The position numbers were made by a program, and so were the translations under genes. 64,000 nt of DNA, taken from assembly GCA_023091665.1 (NCBI GenBank), contig JALJCQ010000027.1, positions 682,001 through 746,000 on the forward strand, written 5' to 3'. The notes beneath the pieces were generated by a model. It was not told where the DNA came from. It did not search any database and saw only the letters and a list, made by a program, of their open reading frames with translations. Source of the stretch: Pythium myriotylum (lineage: Eukaryota; Oomycota; Peronosporomycetes; Pythiales; Pythiaceae). Numbering within the stretch: the first letter of the stretch is position 1; each line of letters starts with the position of its first letter. Positions 60,869 through 64,000 of this stretch are shown one piece after another.

Positions 60869-61153
60869 GGCGTGCAAGTCGTCAAATGGGGGGTCGCCGC
60901 GAATGACAAGCGAGGCAGTGGGACCCGGCGATGACTGGGACAAGCCAGCAGCTGGTCGCGAGTCTTTGTCTTTGTCAAGAGACTGCCGGCGCGCGCTGCG
61001 AATTGCGGAATGCGCGTTGATAGGCAAGCGGCGCGGTCACGCGAGGCGAAGAGACGCGCCGGCCGGCGAGTCAGCGCGGCGCTTGGTCGCGAGGGGGCGG
61101 GCGGGCGGTTCCGTGGCGGCGGCTGGGCGCGACGACTGGGGGAACGCGAGAGC

Positions 61154-61187
<34 letters not shown>

Positions 61188-62188
61188 TCCCTCCATCCAT
61201 CAACCCGCCCGCCGCTTGGGTCCATCGGCTCGCCGATGATAGGCGAAGAAAAATTGCCCCAAACCAGAAACGGATGCGGTAGTTTACGCGTAAAGAACCG
61301 CCGAGTCTGGTTTCTACTGGGGGTGGCTGGCGGAAAGATACGGCGTACTGAAACGAATCACGTTAGCTAACCATTCGTGGAAAGATTCGCGCCCATTCGA
61401 CCGAGGCCATGTTGAAGCGGCGGCTGATGGTTATCAAAGTCGCGTAACATGGAAGCTTCTCGCAAAAACAGAAAGACCGCGCGGTCTCTCGCTTCCTGTT
61501 TCTTTTCTCTCACTCTCTCTCTCTATGGCGACCATACTTTCTACAAAAGGAGGTTTCGGAAAGAAAGTGATGCGTTTCAAAAGCGCTGGGCCGCATGGTC
61601 GCCGTCCATCACGCGGCGTCTCGGCCTCAAGCAGGTGGTCATGCGGATCCCAGGATAAGAGCCGCTCAAGCAGGGCCGATAACGGACGCAAGCCGTGAAG
61701 TCAAAGAACGCGAGCGGCTCAGACCGCTCGAGTGTCGTGACGCTTCGGGGACTCGCGACTGTACGGATCTCTCGTTCTCACGCTGGCGGTCGACACCAGA
61801 TCCGTTGCATTTTTTCTGGCGGAGAACCGGCCGTCGAGGGAAATAAATCAAATGCCGAAACTCCTCTCCAACGGCCCGCGGCGCTTGAAGATGCTGCGAA
61901 CGACGATCGCGCCTTGTTCGGACGCACATCCTCTTTCCTCCACCCAGTCGATGACGTGAGAAAGGCGGTCAAGTCGTTTGATTTGGACCCACACATGCGA
62001 ACTTAGGATCGTCGAAAAAGATCGCTTTTTTTGATAGGTGCGTTTCTCCACGTAGCGTGGTCCACACTACTCCCGTACTTCAACTTTTCTTTCTGTGGTC
62101 CACACTGTTTCCGCCCCGCACCCGACCCGACCACACATGACTGTCGCTCCTCGTGACGGACCTGCAGCTCACCTCGCCTTTTGACAAG
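60869..62188. other. Promoter region with (GA)n microsatellite
   Basis: 1.3 kb between the homeobox gene (-) and DLST (+). A GA repeat at about 61149-61187 lies upstream of the homeobox gene and could be a GAGA-type regulatory tract. No gene supportable. Confidence 0.45.
62169..62182 (+). promoter_or_regulatory. Oomycete-type initiator for DLST
   Basis: TCACCTCGCCTTTT fits the oomycete initiator and ends 6 nt before the ATG at 62189, implying a leader of about 20 nt. Confidence 0.45.
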
Positions 62189-63820
62189 ATGCAGCGCTCC
62201 TCCCGTGCGCTGCTGCGCGCCGCCGCGCGCTCCGCCGCTCGGGCCTCGGCCGCCGCCGCCTCCTCCACGAGCCTCCGCGCCGCGCGCGTCGCTGCGCCTC
62301 TCGCGCGCTCCCGCTCGCCGCTGCTCTCCGCCTCGGCGCTCCGCAGCGCGCAGGTCGTGCGAACCTTCTCGACCTCCGGCGCCGTCGTCGACGTGCCCGT
62401 GCCGTCCATGGGCGACTCGATCTCCGAGGGAACCGTTGTCGAATGGCTCAAGAACCCCGGTGACGCGATTGCTGCCGATGACGTCGTCGTCGTGCTCGAG
62501 ACCGACAAGGTCAGCGTCGACGTACGCGCGCCATTCGCAGGCACGCTCGTGAAGCAGCTCGCGGCCATCGACGAGAACGTGAGCGTCGGTGCGGCGCTCT
62601 TCCAGGTCGCCCAGGGCGAGGGTGCTGCTGCGGCGGCCCCCTCGGCCCCTGCAGCCCAGGCCTCGTCTGAGCCGGCCGCCGCCGCCCCGGCTGCTGCTGC
62701 TGCTGCTCCGACCGGTGAGCCTGAGACCGTCGTGGTTCCTTCGATGGGCGACTCCATCTCGGAAGGCACCATTGTGTCGTGGCTCAAGAGTGTCGGCGAT
62801 GCCGTCGTCTCGGATGACGTTGTCGTGGTCATTGAGACCGACAAGGTCAGCGTTGATGTGCGTGCTCCCAAGTCCGGTGTCATCCAGGAGGTGCTCGCCA
62901 ACGTCGACGAGGTCGTCGCCATCGGCGCCCCTCTCTTCAAGCTCGTGCCGGGTGCTGCCGCTGCTCCTGCCGCCCCTGCTGCTGCTTCGGCACCGGCGCC
63001 GTCGGCCCCGACCCCAGCTGCGGCCCCGAAGGCGGCGGCCGCTCCCGCCAAGCCAGCGGCTCCGGCTGCTCCTGCGGCGTCCCAGATCATCAACCCGCTC
63101 TCGTTCAACGCTGATCGCGTCGTTCGCCGTGAGAAGATGAGCCGCATGCGTCTCCGCACGGCCGAGCGCCTCAAGGAGTCCCAGAACACGACGGCCAGTC
63201 TCACCACCTTCCAGGAGCTTGACATGACCAACATCATGAACCTGCGCAAGACGTACAAGGATGACTTCGAGAAGAAGCACGGTGTGAAGCTCGGCTTCAT
63301 GTCGGCGTTCATCAAGGCGTCCGCGTCGGCTCTGCTCGAGGTGCCCGGCGTGAACGCGATGATCGACGATGCTCGCCAGGAGATCGTCTACCGCGACTTC
63401 GTCGACATGAGCGTGGCTGTCTCGACACCGAAGGGTCTCGTCACGCCGGTGATCCAGAACACCGAGTCGATGAGCTTCGCGGACATCGAGAAGAAGCTCG
63501 CGGAGCTCGCCGAGAAGGCTCGTGCTGGCAAGCTGACCCTCGAAGAGATGACTGGTGGTAACTTCACCATCTCGAACGGTGGTGTCTTCGGCTCCCTCAT
63601 GGGTACGCCGATCATCAACCTGCCGCAGACTGCGATCCTGGGCATGCACGCGACCAAGATGCGCCCGGTTGTGCTGAACGGCCAGGTGGTCGCGCGCCCC
63701 ATGATGTACCTCGCGCTCACTTACGACCACCGTCTCATTGATGGCCGGGAAGCCGTGACGGCGCTCAAGTCCATCGCCGACAAGGTTGAGAACCCGGAGC
63801 GCCTGTTGTTGGACTTGTAG
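62189..63820 (+). CDS. DLST: Dihydrolipoamide succinyltransferase, E2 of 2-oxoglutarate dehydrogenase, with two lipoyl domains
   Basis: Single exon, 543 residues. Residues ~1-70 are Arg/Ala/Ser-rich without acids, a mitochondrial presequence ending near VRTFSTSG. Two lipoyl domains follow, each with DSISEGTxVxWLK and [12 protein letters not shown]; the lipoylated Lys are 107 and 219. Ala/Pro linkers separate them. No clear E3-binding domain is visible, as is usual for DLST. The catalytic domain runs from ~310: [44 protein letters not shown] and [12 protein letters not shown] with catalytic His514. It transfers succinyl to CoA in the TCA cycle. Most eukaryotic DLST proteins have one lipoyl domain; the second looks like an internal duplication. 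Confidence 0.95.
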   Translation: MQRSSRALLRAAARSAARASAAAASSTSLRAARVAAPLARSRSPLLSASALRSAQVVRTFSTSGAVVDVPVPSMGDSISEGTVVEWLKNPGDAIAADDVVVVLETDKVSVDVRAPFAGTLVKQLAAIDENVSVGAALFQVAQGEGAAAAAPSAPAAQASSEPAAAAPAAAAAAPTGEPETVVVPSMGDSISEGTIVSWLKSVGDAVVSDDVVVVIETDKVSVDVRAPKSGVIQEVLANVDEVVAIGAPLFKLVPGAAAAPAAPAAASAPAPSAPTPAAAPKAAAAPAKPAAPAAPAASQIINPLSFNADRVVRREKMSRMRLRTAERLKESQNTTASLTTFQELDMTNIMNLRKTYKDDFEKKHGVKLGFMSAFIKASASALLEVPGVNAMIDDARQEIVYRDFVDMSVAVSTPKGLVTPVIQNTESMSFADIEKKLAELAEKARAGKLTLEEMTGGNFTISNGGVFGSLMGTPIINLPQTAILGMHATKMRPVVLNGQVVARPMMYLALTYDHRLIDGREAVTALKSIADKVENPERLLLDL

Positions 63821-64000
63821 ACACCAAGAGGAGAACGCATTGGCTGCAACCGAAAAGCAGGCTGAGCTTTAGACGCTCGGCATGCCGAAAACACTTGGCA
63901 CAACAACAATTTACACACATGTCTTCCACGAACTGTCCTCGCAAATGACGTTGTAAACACATACTGGAACCGTGAAAACATGACAGGAGACAACACAGCG
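63821..64000. other. 3' flank of DLST
   Basis: No further coding signal before the window ends. Confidence 0.5.

Noticed and set aside
62003..63730. 575-codon minus-strand frame over DLST
   Set aside because: Antisense shadow of a highly codon-biased gene; Arg/Gly/His-rich without motifs.
1..64000. CRISPR arrays, operons, rRNA genes, prophage
   Set aside because: None seen; introns, eukaryotic initiators and eukaryotic-only complexes (AP-3, TRAF/Trf4, MYG1) indicate a nuclear eukaryotic locus.

Overview
The window is nuclear DNA of an oomycete (stramenopile water mould). Evidence: compact genes with short GT-AG introns (about 50-105 nt); short 5' leaders carrying the oomycete-type initiator (TCAYTYYNCA-like) close to several ATGs; and housekeeping genes mixed with tandem families of large multi-pass membrane proteins of a kind I know only from this group. 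I cannot name the species. There is no prokaryotic or organellar sequence, and I saw no rRNA, tRNA or CRISPR array.

Layout. 1-2.2 kb: 3' end of an SRP40/Nopp140-like gene, a small tail-anchored protein and a TPR protein. 2.5-13 kb: family A, four paralogous multi-pass membrane proteins (two on -, then two on +) around a Cys-rich single-pass membrane protein, with a degraded fifth fragment. 10.4-14 kb also holds two 5'-truncated LINE-like insertions; each ends in a TCA-rich 3' terminus and is flanked by a 14- or 16-bp direct repeat, and the second begins with a long palindrome. 14.3-20 kb: a 738-aa membrane protein, a decayed family C membrane protein and two HAD-like pseudo-enzyme paralogues. 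20.6-29.9 kb: PH-ankyrin-AGC kinase, N6AMT1-type methyltransferase, mucin-like surface protein, acidic protein, Myb/SANT-like protein and MYG1 nuclease. 30-34.7 kb: an intact family C protein and a frameshifted family B protein. 35-44.5 kb: NSUN6-like tRNA methyltransferase, AP-3 beta, a CPT1-like carnitine acyltransferase and dihydroorotase. 45-57 kb: two more family B genes separated by a TRAF-finger/Trf4-type nucleotidyltransferase fusion, a membrane NHL-repeat protein and a TKL pseudokinase. 57-59.3 kb: remains of another NHL/TKL pair. 59.8-63.8 kb: a TALE homeodomain protein and mitochondrial DLST.

How the parts relate. The conserved single-copy genes cover pyrimidine synthesis, the TCA cycle, fatty-acid import, vesicle coats, tRNA and release-factor methylation, and RNA tailing. 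They form a stable background into which lineage-specific families (A, B, C, HAD-like, NHL/TKL) have duplicated, exchanged tracts and decayed. The most distinctive content is three unnamed membrane-protein families in one 55-kb stretch, an MLKL-like architecture (helical N-terminus plus a pseudokinase lacking the catalytic Asp), and a repeated pairing of NHL-propeller membrane proteins with TKL kinases.

CDS entries give the full span from start to stop; exon boundaries are in the evidence text. All splice sites were placed by eye from GT-AG signals, reading phase and paralogue comparison.
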